A stretch of DNA of 8,771 nucleotides from an uncultured Treponema sp. (lineage in GTDB: Bacteria > Spirochaetota > Spirochaetia > Treponematales > Treponemataceae). The notes under the pieces are model-generated. The model was given only the letters and a program-made list of their open reading frames with translations, searched no databases and had not been told where the DNA came from. Positions 1 through 5,889 of the stretch are shown piece by piece. The translations under genes were made by a program, and so were the position numbers. Numbering within the stretch: the first letter of the stretch is position 1; each line of letters opens with the position of its first letter. Where the stretch lies: assembly GCA_905373565.1 (NCBI GenBank), contig CAJPTT010000078.1:1-8771 (forward strand). The letters are read 5' to 3'.

Positions 1-260
1 CCTACAGGAAATTTTCCTGAAACTACTATCTTTTGAAAAAATCTTAAAGCTTTTGTAAGATTAGATTTTCCGGAAGCGTTTGCGCCATAAATTGCAGCCA
101 TTTTTAATACATCTTGTTTCTTGTTGTGAATGATATGTTCAGGATTTAACCGTACTTTGCCGGGAATCATTGAAAATTCATGACTTAAGGGTTTTCCGGT
201 TTCAGGGTCATTTCTTTCATAAAAAGATAGAAAATTTCGCACATTGAATCTAACCAACAT
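1..260 (-). CDS. AAA-family ATP-binding protein (AAA15/RloA-like), N-terminal 86 residues only
   Basis: This is the 5' end of a leftward gene that continues past the left edge. The first residues, MLVRFNVRNFLSF, are the typical opening of the COG1106 / AAA_15 / AAA_21 ATPases, which begin with a beta strand and an 'NF.S' turn. Residues 59-66 read GANASGKS, a Walker A (P-loop) motif with the NASGKS form common in this group, so ATP binding is well supported. The Walker B, signature and sensor regions would lie outside the window. The ATG at 258-260 is preceded by AGGTGG at a normal distance, which supports the start. Family members include RloA-like proteins found beside RloB, and other ATPases of abortive-infection or retron-type modules, as well as uncharacterised housekeeping copies. 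The subtype cannot be decided from 86 residues. It is separated from the B3/4 gene by a strong terminator, so it has its own transcription unit. Confidence 0.85.
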   Translation of the reverse strand, partial: MLVRFNVRNFLSFYERNDPETGKPLSHEFSMIPGKVRLNPEHIIHNKKQDVLKMAAIYGANASGKSNLTKALRFFQKIVVSGKFPV

Positions 261-336
261 ATAAACCACCTAAAGTGAAGAAATCGTATAAAAATCAATA
301 TAACATAATAATCGGATAAAATACAGTATAACTAAA

Positions 337-349
337 GTGAAAATTTCAC
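337..349. promoter_or_regulatory. 13-base palindrome upstream of the ATPase gene, possible operator
   Basis: GTGAAA-A-TTTCAC is a perfect 6-base inverted repeat around one central base. It lies 77 bases upstream of the ATPase start, just upstream of a minus-strand TATACT (-10-like) at 325-330, the usual place for a repressor or activator site. No protein is known to me for this site, and the region is so AT-rich that chance is possible. Confidence 0.25.
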
Positions 350-358
350 ATTTACATC

Positions 359-387
359 TTGACGGTTTGTTTTTTATTGTATATATT
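359..387 (+). promoter_or_regulatory. Sigma70-like promoter with no downstream gene on its strand
   Basis: TTGACG at 359-364, a 17-base spacer, and TATATT at 382-387 match the -35 and -10 consensus at 5 of 6 positions each. A transcript would start near 394 and run rightward, antisense to the terminator and 3' end of the B3/4 gene. No rightward ORF with a ribosome binding site follows. It could drive a small or antisense RNA, or be a chance match in AT-rich DNA. Confidence 0.35.
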
Positions 388-426
388 TTTCTCAGTGATT
401 TACTCACGGAGAAACGTTGTTCCTAT

Positions 427-466
427 AAAAAAGGGCTAAGAACAGTTCCCGCTGCTCATAGCCCTT
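427..466 (-). terminator. Strong intrinsic terminator of the B3/4-domain gene
   Basis: Read on the minus strand, AAGGGCTA (466-459) pairs perfectly with TAGCCCTT (438-431). The stem continues inward through one mismatch and six further pairs, including one G-U, to a 6-base loop. A run of six T (432-427) follows. It begins 34 bases after the B3/4 stop codon. On the plus strand there is no T-run after the hairpin, so it acts in one direction only. It isolates the ATPase gene from B3/4 transcription. Confidence 0.88.
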
Positions 467-499
467 GAAAATCCTTTATCACTCTGAACGAGTCATAAA

Positions 500-1174
500 T
501 TACCCCTCGATAACCTGTATCTCAAATTCCAACTGGGGCATACACTCCGCTAAATCGCTTTGAATCCGTTTGAGCGCGTCTACACGCATATCGGCGGACG
601 TATTGGCATTTCCTTGAATGATAAAGATTGCATTTTTTGTCCCGTCATCAAATTTATAGTGTTCCCCATCCCGGACGTCTAGCCATGCCATAATACCTTT
701 TGAATCGCGGTACACGTAATCGGTTTTAGCGACATGCTTTTCCGTGGATAGGATGGGAAGAAAAACACCTTCTTCCTTATTAACGGTAAACTCTATCTGC
801 CCGTCTACTTTAGCAAGGTCATGTCCGCCTATTGCCAAAAGCGAACGTAACGACTCGACGTTATAAATATCGATAACACTATTGATGTGCGGAATAGAAC
901 CGCGGTGCTGAATGTTTCGGATAAGAGCCGGAACGGTCGGCATATATTTTTTGATACTGCGCCCCACACTTTGCAGCATATCAGTGTATCCTTGAATAAC
1001 CGGATGATTGAATACTTCATCAACATCGCATTTTAATGCCCATTCTTCCATCTCTTTTTGCTTCTTTAAAAAAGCCTCTGATAAGGGAGCTTGCGGGTCT
1101 ACATTTTTTGCAATGCCGATCACAATGCTTTTAATCCCAAGCGCGGCAATACTTTCATCCATAATAAATTTCAT
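500..1174 (-). CDS. Stand-alone B3/4-domain protein (PheRS-beta editing-domain-like, COG3382)
   Basis: The protein has 224 residues. From about residue 60 on it matches the B3/4 domain (PF03483), the domain that in phenylalanyl-tRNA synthetase beta hydrolyses mischarged Tyr-tRNA(Phe). Recognisable stretches are the 'SIPHINSVIDIYN' segment near residues 93-105 and 'SLLAIGGHDL' near 111-120; family members usually read 'glPrINplVDlyN' and 'lPiGgeDl'. The length and lack of synthetase domains fit the free-standing COG3382 group, whose substrate is mostly unproven; a trans-editing role on aminoacyl-tRNA is an inference. The start at 1172-1174 is supported by GGAGG nine bases upstream. The gene is apparently monocistronic: extended -10 promoter upstream (1218-1246), terminator downstream (427-466). 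It is divergent from the membrane-protein gene. Nothing appears truncated. Confidence 0.85.
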   Translation of the reverse strand: MKFIMDESIAALGIKSIVIGIAKNVDPQAPLSEAFLKKQKEMEEWALKCDVDEVFNHPVIQGYTDMLQSVGRSIKKYMPTVPALIRNIQHRGSIPHINSVIDIYNVESLRSLLAIGGHDLAKVDGQIEFTVNKEEGVFLPILSTEKHVAKTDYVYRDSKGIMAWLDVRDGEHYKFDDGTKNAIFIIQGNANTSADMRVDALKRIQSDLAECMPQLEFEIQVIEG

Positions 1175-1217
1175 AGCAGAGAGCCTCCATACTATTTTAT
1201 TCAGTATAAGTATATTG

Positions 1218-1246
1218 ATTATACCATTGACTTTAAAATTTTTAAA
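1218..1246 (-). promoter_or_regulatory. Extended -10 promoter of the B3/4 gene
   Basis: On the minus strand TGGTATAAT is a perfect -10 (TATAAT, 1223-1218) with the TGn extension. TTTAAA at 1246-1241 is a 4-of-6 match to the -35 at 17-base spacing. The transcript would start near 1211 and give a leader of about 35 bases carrying GGAGG at 1188-1184. Confidence 0.65.
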
Positions 1247-1274
1247 GAATCCGATATTGTTTTGTACATATTCT

Positions 1275-1303
1275 TTTATAGACTCTAAATAATACTATAT
1301 GAT
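1275..1303 (+). promoter_or_regulatory. Probable promoter of the DUF4153-like membrane protein gene
   Basis: TTTATA (1275-1280), a 17-base spacer, and TATGAT (1298-1303) form a plausible sigma70 promoter, with 4-of-6 and 5-of-6 matches. It is back-to-back with the B3/4 promoter, so the two genes share a divergent control region of about 160 bases. The start of transcription would be near 1310, leaving a leader of about 23 bases. Confidence 0.45.
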
Positions 1304-1319
1304 AAAGGGACAAACTTTT

Positions 1320-1326
1320 AGGGAGA
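1320..1326 (+). promoter_or_regulatory. Shine-Dalgarno site that decides the start of the membrane-protein gene
   Basis: AGGGAGA lies immediately before two in-frame ATG codons, at 1327 and 1333. Only one base separates the AGGGAG core from the first ATG, too close for initiation. Seven bases separate it from the second. The 1333 start is therefore preferred, giving a protein two residues shorter than the longest frame. Confidence 0.7.
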
Positions 1327-1332
1327 ATGAGT

Positions 1333-2928
1333 ATGACATTCAAAGAAAGAATGAGCGAAATTATGCAGAGTATACGGGCAGCAGCCGTAAGTTCTCCTGC
1401 CGTATTCTTTTTTATATCGGCAGCAGGCATATCTCAGCTCTTTTATAAATATATTCCGAATGCGATACACTTAAATGTTCTATTTTCGTTTTCGGTCGTT
1501 TTGCTATGCAATGACAGGATAAAAGCAGCGACAGCCCGTACAAAACTGATGATCTTCTGCGGTCAAATTGCTGTCCTCACCGCAATGTATTTTACAGGGC
1601 TTTTTACCCTCAATAAAAACGTTGAATTGGCTTATATATCGTTAATATGCTTGTACTGCATTTGCGCTTTTATCTTCTTTTTCCCTGCAAAAGACTTTCT
1701 TACAGAATTTAAATTGCGATTTATTCATTTTCTTGTTTCGTTGCTGTTTTTCGCAGCTGTCTATTGCGTACTGCTTGTTATAATTTTTTTTATTAACGCA
1801 ATTTTTGATCTTGATATTGTTTTTACCGAAAGCACTATTTTTCGCATTGCCAATGCAGCAGCGACGGTTAGCGCCCTTACTGTGTTTGCTGTATACCGGA
1901 CAAAGCCGCTCGTACACTCGAAGTTTTTTAGCCTGATGTTTCAAAAACTGCTGCCGGTTTTACTCGTACCGATCGGTATCCTCGGTCTTGTATATCTGAT
2001 AAAGTATGCGCGTTTTCCGTATTCTACCGAGGGGATATCTTTCCCATTATACCATCTTGTACTCGGCAGTATCGTGCTCTGTCTTTTGATGATTCAACAT
2101 TTTAAAGACCGGCAGGGTATTGTGCGGCTGATGCTCGGTCTCCTTGGTATTGCATCACTTCTGTTTATTGCCGCTTTGCTGCGCGATCGAGCGATCAATG
2201 CTTGGAAGTATGGAGGAATCGGCTTTAGCGTATCCGATAAACCGCCGCTGCACGAAATCGCAATCAACAGCCTTTTAGCGATGTATTTTTTTTATGCAGC
2301 ATTAAGCGGGAAAAACATAACATCGCAGCTTCGCACCGTAACGGCGCTTATCACGATTATCCTCTTTTTGCCGGTAGTAGGCTTTTACAATTTTGCTTAT
2401 TTTGAACAAAAAGATATCATAAAAACCCGCAGCGCTTTAGAGGAATTTATACGGGAACGAAACCGTCAGACTACTAATGATAGTGATAACACACCGCGTT
2501 TTGAATATTTTTCTCAACATTATCCTTTAGAAAATGAACCGCCGGAAAATGTTGATCGAATTATCGATACCGGCGAATACGATGCAGTCCTTGTAAAAGT
2601 TCAACTGAAGTTAGATGCGATCCCCGCCTCTTCTATTCCCCGTCATGCGCAATGCCGGTACAAACAATTCTTATTTTCGATCGAACCGGATGGAAAATCC
2701 GTAAAAACAACCGATGATACGGACGGACAAATTGCAGTCATTGACTTCTATACACGGATAAAAACCGACAGTACGAAATTCGCCGATTCATCGCATGACA
2801 TCCCATTCATCTATGAAGATAAAAAGATGAAAATTATCGTTCGCTATGCTTCTTACTCCGAAACCAAATCCGCACGTATTACCTTCGATGCCTATATCAA
2901 AAAAACATCGACAATACCGAAACGGTAG
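1333..2928 (+). CDS. Polytopic inner-membrane protein, DUF4153-like, with soluble C-terminal domain
   Basis: The protein has 531 residues. The first ~355 contain about ten or eleven hydrophobic segments, roughly at residues 22-38, 45-60, 71-93, 98-117, 130-156, 170-188, 205-224, 236-255, 264-283, 310-325 and 334-356. A short basic N-terminus (KERMSEIMQSIR) suggests it starts in the cytoplasm. The spacing of helices and the 'AWKYGGIGFS' turn before a late helix recall DUF4153 membrane proteins, whose function is unknown; this assignment is from memory and only moderate. Residues ~360-531 are hydrophilic and strand-rich, with no motif I recognise, and probably form one folded domain. The stop is followed by a weak terminator-like hairpin. 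No partner is obvious; the next gene has its own ribosome binding site 120 bases further on. A transport or envelope role would be a guess. Confidence 0.8.
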   Translation: MTFKERMSEIMQSIRAAAVSSPAVFFFISAAGISQLFYKYIPNAIHLNVLFSFSVVLLCNDRIKAATARTKLMIFCGQIAVLTAMYFTGLFTLNKNVELAYISLICLYCICAFIFFFPAKDFLTEFKLRFIHFLVSLLFFAAVYCVLLVIIFFINAIFDLDIVFTESTIFRIANAAATVSALTVFAVYRTKPLVHSKFFSLMFQKLLPVLLVPIGILGLVYLIKYARFPYSTEGISFPLYHLVLGSIVLCLLMIQHFKDRQGIVRLMLGLLGIASLLFIAALLRDRAINAWKYGGIGFSVSDKPPLHEIAINSLLAMYFFYAALSGKNITSQLRTVTALITIILFLPVVGFYNFAYFEQKDIIKTRSALEEFIRERNRQTTNDSDNTPRFEYFSQHYPLENEPPENVDRIIDTGEYDAVLVKVQLKLDAIPASSIPRHAQCRYKQFLFSIEPDGKSVKTTDDTDGQIAVIDFYTRIKTDSTKFADSSHDIPFIYEDKKMKIIVRYASYSETKSARITFDAYIKKTSTIPKR

Positions 2929-2957
2929 TAAGACAGAAAGCTCTTACAATATTTTTT
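2928..2957 (+). terminator. Weak intrinsic terminator after the membrane-protein gene
   Basis: GTAAGA (2928-2933) pairs perfectly with TCTTAC (2942-2947) around an 8-base loop, and TTTTTT follows at 2952-2957 after AATA. The stem is only six pairs and GC-poor, and four bases separate it from the T-run. It may end transcription partially, with read-through into the 129-residue gene. Confidence 0.38.
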
Positions 2958-3048
2958 GTGCATTTGCTTAAAAAATCTTCTTTTATTATACGATTTTCCT
3001 AAAGTGTATAAAAAAAATACCGATTATTGGAATAGTGGAGGGATCGAT

Positions 3049-3438
3049 ATGGTATCGAATTATGTACCGTTGTCAACATTGTCTTATGCGGCAATGACGA
3101 GCATTTCGGCCGGAGGACGTGCATATCTTCCGGTCGATACAAAACAAGTTGTTTATTCTCATTTCCAATATGTTTCCGGAGTACCGCGTACTAAGGATCA
3201 AAACGGCATCAGTATCGGAAAGCTGAAAATTTTAAATACGCTCATCGATCAGCTGGTTAGAATGCGCGAAAACGAACGGGAAAACAAGCTGTTAACGACA
3301 AATTCCGATGAAAAAACGCTGGATGCGATGATTGAGTATGTCAACACTAAAATCCATACGGAAATAACGCTTTCAAAGAACACCGGATATACTTCCTCGT
3401 TGCCGGAGCCTGCCCACCTGCTGGATTTAACGGCATAA
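3049..3438 (+). CDS. Conserved-looking hypothetical protein, 129 residues
   Basis: I do not recognise a family. The ATG at 3049 is chosen because GTGGAGGG (3035-3042) lies six bases upstream; the open frame extends further left only to a TTG at 2956 with no ribosome binding site, through AT-rich, non-coding-looking sequence. The product is soluble with no signal peptide or membrane segment. Residues 1-50 are neutral and Ser/Tyr-rich. Residues ~57-105 look helical and charged (KLKILNTLIDQLVRMREN and onward), possibly a short helical hairpin or coiled coil. The C-terminus from ~110 is Ser/Pro-rich and probably flexible. It sits between the DUF4153-like gene and a rightward terminator at 3479-3517, so it may be transcribed alone or by read-through. 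It may be specific to spirochaetes, but I cannot check. Confidence 0.72.
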   Translation: MVSNYVPLSTLSYAAMTSISAGGRAYLPVDTKQVVYSHFQYVSGVPRTKDQNGISIGKLKILNTLIDQLVRMRENERENKLLTTNSDEKTLDAMIEYVNTKIHTEITLSKNTGYTSSLPEPAHLLDLTA

Positions 3439-3478
3439 CGACAAAGCTTTTTTCATAAACGCCCCTAAAAACTCCGTC

Positions 3479-3517
3479 CGCGTGTTTTTCTCTTTGCAGA
3501 GAACTTGCGATTTTTTT
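3479..3517 (+). terminator. Probable intrinsic terminator after the 129-residue gene
   Basis: TTCTCT (3488-3493), the loop TTGC, and AGAGAA (3498-3503) form a perfect six-pair hairpin. An outer stem pairs CGCG (3479-3482) with TGCG (3506-3509), including one G-U pair, across an asymmetric internal loop. Seven T follow at 3511-3517. It lies 40 bases past the stop codon, a fitting place, and would separate this gene from the DUF2156 block. Confidence 0.52.
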
Positions 3518-3540
3518 CATAAAAGAGTAACATAGCGGAC

Positions 3541-4431
3541 ATGGACGTCATTGCGCGGTATCCTGAATTTTCTCCGTTATCCCTTGAAGCTGTACAAGCG
3601 ATTAGACCCGATTTACAGCTGTTGAAAGACGGTATGTCGGAATTAACCTTCGGAAGTTTGTATTTTTGTAGAAATTTTTATAAATATAAGATAAGCAGAT
3701 TTAACGAACACACGCTGATCTTTTTAGGCGAAGAGCGGAAAACACCGTTTTTTTTCACCATAGGTGACCCAATCCCGCTTGTAACACTTAAAGAGCTGTA
3801 TGACGACTGTGCTTATTGGAAGTTAATCTCGGAATCCTATTTCATCGATAATGCAGCCCTTTTCCAAAATTTTAAAGAATCTCCTATAGAAGACAGGGAT
3901 AATTTCGATTACCTGTACACCCGTCTTTCGTTGAGCACTCTTTCCGGAAAACAATTACATAAAAAAAAGAACCATGTAAACGGTTTTTTAAGCAATTACC
4001 CTGATTTTACGCTAAAAAAACTGGATAGCGATACCAAAAACGACGCATATAAAATCTTAGACATTTGGGCAACGGAGCAACCCGATCTCCAAGGAACCGA
4101 TTATGAGGCAGCACAGCAGGCACTAGCCCTACCGGAAACGGAAGGCTTTACCGGCCTTATCCTGTACGCACAGGGTATGCCGATAGCATGGTGCTTGGCT
4201 GAATTGGCAGCTCAAGGAACTACGGCCGTTGTTCATTTTGAAAAAGCACGAACCGATTTTAGGGGCAGCTATCAATATATTAACTACGCCTTTGCACAAT
4301 CGCTTCCCGAACACGTAGTATACATCAACCGTGAGCAAGACTTGGGAGACGAGGGGCTGCGTCATGCAAAAATGAGCTACAAGCCGGCAGGTTTTGTTAA
4401 AAAATATCGGCTTGATAAAGGAGCGCTTTGA
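3541..4431 (+). CDS. DUF2156 family protein (phosphatidylglycerol lysyltransferase C-terminal-like, GNAT fold)
   Basis: The protein has 296 residues, the usual size for stand-alone DUF2156 (PF09924) proteins, which resemble the cytosolic domain of MprF without its membrane part. Hallmarks are 'LTFGSLYFCR' near 35-44, the basic 'GKQLHKKKNHVNGF' at 136-149, the 'RTDFRGSYQYIN' stretch at 237-248, and the C-terminal 'YINREQDLGDEGLRHAKMSY' at 261-280. MprF-type domains transfer an amino acid from aminoacyl-tRNA to a lipid head group; for soluble DUF2156 proteins the acceptor is generally unknown, so I call only the fold. The ATG at 3541 fits the family's N-terminus but has no clear Shine-Dalgarno sequence (only AAAGAG 13 bases upstream). 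The next gene, a ThrC homologue, starts four bases after the stop, so the two are almost surely co-transcribed. Confidence 0.85.
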   Translation: MDVIARYPEFSPLSLEAVQAIRPDLQLLKDGMSELTFGSLYFCRNFYKYKISRFNEHTLIFLGEERKTPFFFTIGDPIPLVTLKELYDDCAYWKLISESYFIDNAALFQNFKESPIEDRDNFDYLYTRLSLSTLSGKQLHKKKNHVNGFLSNYPDFTLKKLDSDTKNDAYKILDIWATEQPDLQGTDYEAAQQALALPETEGFTGLILYAQGMPIAWCLAELAAQGTTAVVHFEKARTDFRGSYQYINYAFAQSLPEHVVYINREQDLGDEGLRHAKMSYKPAGFVKKYRLDKGAL

Positions 4432-4435
4432 AACT

Positions 4436-5755
4436 ATGAAGTTAGTCAGCACTCGAAACAGTACTCATGCGGTTTCTTTTAAACATGCAATCTTTGATTG
4501 TATGCCTGCCGACGGCGGTTTATATGTTCCGTACTCCGAACACGATTTACGATCGTGGATATTGCATATGAATGAACAAACGACCTTTTCGACCATAGCA
4601 GGCTCGTTGACTGCCGCATTGCTCAAAGAAGAGATCAGTCCGGTTATTTCCGAACGGATTGCAGCAACAGCGTTTCAGGACTATAGCCCGCGGCTTCGGC
4701 AACTTGATGACCGTTTGTTTTTGCTGGAGCTGTTCCACGGTCCGACCGGCAATCATCGGGATTTCGGCTTTTTATGGCTCGCTTCTGCATTGGAACATCT
4801 GCTGACGATAGATGAAAAAAGCGCCATCGTGATTGCATCCAGTACCGGAGCAGGCGGCAGAAGTATGGCTGCAGCATTCGGGAATAAGAAGTACCTTAAA
4901 TTGATTATTCTATACCCGAAGGGCTACGCAAAAGGGCTAAAGCCCGAGCATTTATTCCGAAACGGCGGTTCCGTCTATCCCGTAGAGGTTGAAGGAGACA
5001 CTGCCGCAGTCGAAGACCTTATCCGCTCTATTTACCAAGAGCGGCAGCTCATAGAAAAGTATAACCTGACGCTGGCGAATACCGTCAACATCGGGCGTAT
5101 TCTGCCGCAGGTGTTTTTCTATATGTTTGCGTTTACCCGTATAAAGGCACGGACTGCAGGGGAAATATTCTATGCGGTTCCGTCGGGCAACTACGGTAAC
5201 CTTGCAGCCGGCCTCTACGCATGGAAGTTTTGTTTACCGGTAAAAGGTTTTATTACCGACGCGACGGAAGTGCTTAATTGCGACGGAACCGGAAGCTGCC
5301 GTTGTGGTGCTTCTTCAATTCCGCTCGCAGAACGCGGCCCCGCCGACCCTGCCGTTCCTTCCAGTATCGAACGGCTTGAACAAGTTTTTACACTCAGTCC
5401 CGCCATTATGAAATCGATTATTTTCCCAGCGCAGGTTTCGGATGCGGAAGCACAAACGCTTATCAGCGATTCCTATCGGCGCTACGGCATCATGTTCGAT
5501 ACGGCAACCGCCCATGCATACTCAGCGGCACAAAACCGAAACATATTCCGGCAGCGGAGCGGTGAATCCCTCGTGTTGGTCTCGAAAGATCACCCCGCCT
5601 TTGAAAGCGAAATTCTTACCCGAATATGCGGCGAATCCCCGATAATGCCCGAATATCTGCACGGTATAGATACATCTATTCCGAATGTGCCGCTCATTAA
5701 AGGAACAAAAGAAGAACTCATCAAAATTCTCAATACAATAAGTGAGGTACAATAA
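4436..5755 (+). CDS. thrC: Threonine synthase homologue lacking the PLP-binding lysine
   Basis: The protein has 439 residues (E. coli ThrC has 428) and is collinear with ThrC: 'SFKHAIFDCMPADGGLYVP' near the N-terminus, 'ELFHGPT', 'IILYP' near 155, 'NTVNIGRILPQ' near 217-227, 'VPSGNYGNLAAG' at 248-259 (the loop that grips the PLP phosphate) and a late 'DHPAF'. Genuine threonine synthase converts O-phosphohomoserine to threonine and phosphate using PLP on a lysine in 'FKDFG'. Here that position reads HRDFG: Arg108 (codon CGG), aligned with E. coli Lys107. The SGDTG substrate loop is replaced by STGAGG (136-141), and Cys282, Cys288 and Cys290 form a cluster absent from ordinary ThrC. Normal threonine synthesis by this copy is therefore doubtful. 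The ATG at 4436 is chosen over an upstream in-frame one at 4394 because AAAGGAG (4417-4423) precedes it and ThrC proteins start here. It is coupled to the 44-residue ORF downstream. Confidence 0.85.
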   Translation: MKLVSTRNSTHAVSFKHAIFDCMPADGGLYVPYSEHDLRSWILHMNEQTTFSTIAGSLTAALLKEEISPVISERIAATAFQDYSPRLRQLDDRLFLLELFHGPTGNHRDFGFLWLASALEHLLTIDEKSAIVIASSTGAGGRSMAAAFGNKKYLKLIILYPKGYAKGLKPEHLFRNGGSVYPVEVEGDTAAVEDLIRSIYQERQLIEKYNLTLANTVNIGRILPQVFFYMFAFTRIKARTAGEIFYAVPSGNYGNLAAGLYAWKFCLPVKGFITDATEVLNCDGTGSCRCGASSIPLAERGPADPAVPSSIERLEQVFTLSPAIMKSIIFPAQVSDAEAQTLISDSYRRYGIMFDTATAHAYSAAQNRNIFRQRSGESLVLVSKDHPAFESEILTRICGESPIMPEYLHGIDTSIPNVPLIKGTKEELIKILNTISEVQ

Positions 5756-5889
5756 TGCCATACAAATTAGACGGTGCAAAATTCCCTACGTTGGAAGACT
5801 TAGTCGAAGCGCTCTATCCGCTCTATGCCGACAAAATGAGCGAAGAAGAATTTAAGAAGTATGCGGAAGAGAACGCCGAAAAGAGTTAA
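5755..5889 (+). CDS. 44-residue acidic small protein, translationally coupled to the ThrC homologue
   Basis: The ATG shares one base with the ThrC homologue's stop (TAATG), and GTGAGG (5742-5747) lies seven bases upstream, so this is a well-formed start with likely translational coupling. The product begins MPYKLDGAKFPTLEDLVEAL and continues with an E/K-rich helical tail ending in AEKS. It has 11 acidic and 6 basic residues, no signal peptide and no cysteine. The pattern suggests a short N-terminal strand or turn followed by one or two amphipathic helices. I do not recognise a family. The arrangement suggests a partner or regulator of the ThrC homologue or DUF2156 protein, but that is inference. 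The reading frame stays open after its TAA for another 54 codons (see next feature), which leaves some chance that it is the first part of a broken longer gene. Confidence 0.68.
   Translation: MPYKLDGAKFPTLEDLVEALYPLYADKMSEEEFKKYAEENAEKS

Noticed and set aside
1008..1430. Several 60-95 codon frames around the divergent promoter, on both strands
   Set aside because: They overlap the B3/4 or membrane-protein genes or the promoter region, lack ribosome binding sites and have low-complexity Ile/Phe/Ser composition from AT-rich DNA.
2956..3048. N-terminal extension of the 129-residue protein from a TTG at 2956
   Set aside because: There is no ribosome binding site before the TTG, the segment is AT-rich and codes for an odd Leu/Lys/Tyr stretch, and a strong GGAGGG sits correctly before the ATG at 3049.
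3448..3523. 12-base direct repeat TTTTTTCATAAA at 3448-3459 and 3512-3523
   Set aside because: Each copy is mostly a T-run plus AT-rich bases, one belongs to the terminator tail, and there are no further copies or a regular spacing, so chance is the simplest explanation.
4394..4435. Earlier ATG for the threonine synthase homologue inside the DUF2156 gene
   Set aside because: It would add 14 residues not found in ThrC proteins and overlap the upstream gene by 38 bases; AAAGGAG precedes the ATG at 4436, where ThrC-type sequence begins.
5215..5779. Minus-strand and alternate-frame ORFs inside the ThrC homologue
   Set aside because: They lie wholly or mainly within a gene supported by full-length homology; their composition (Arg/Ser/Gly-rich) is that of shadow frames.
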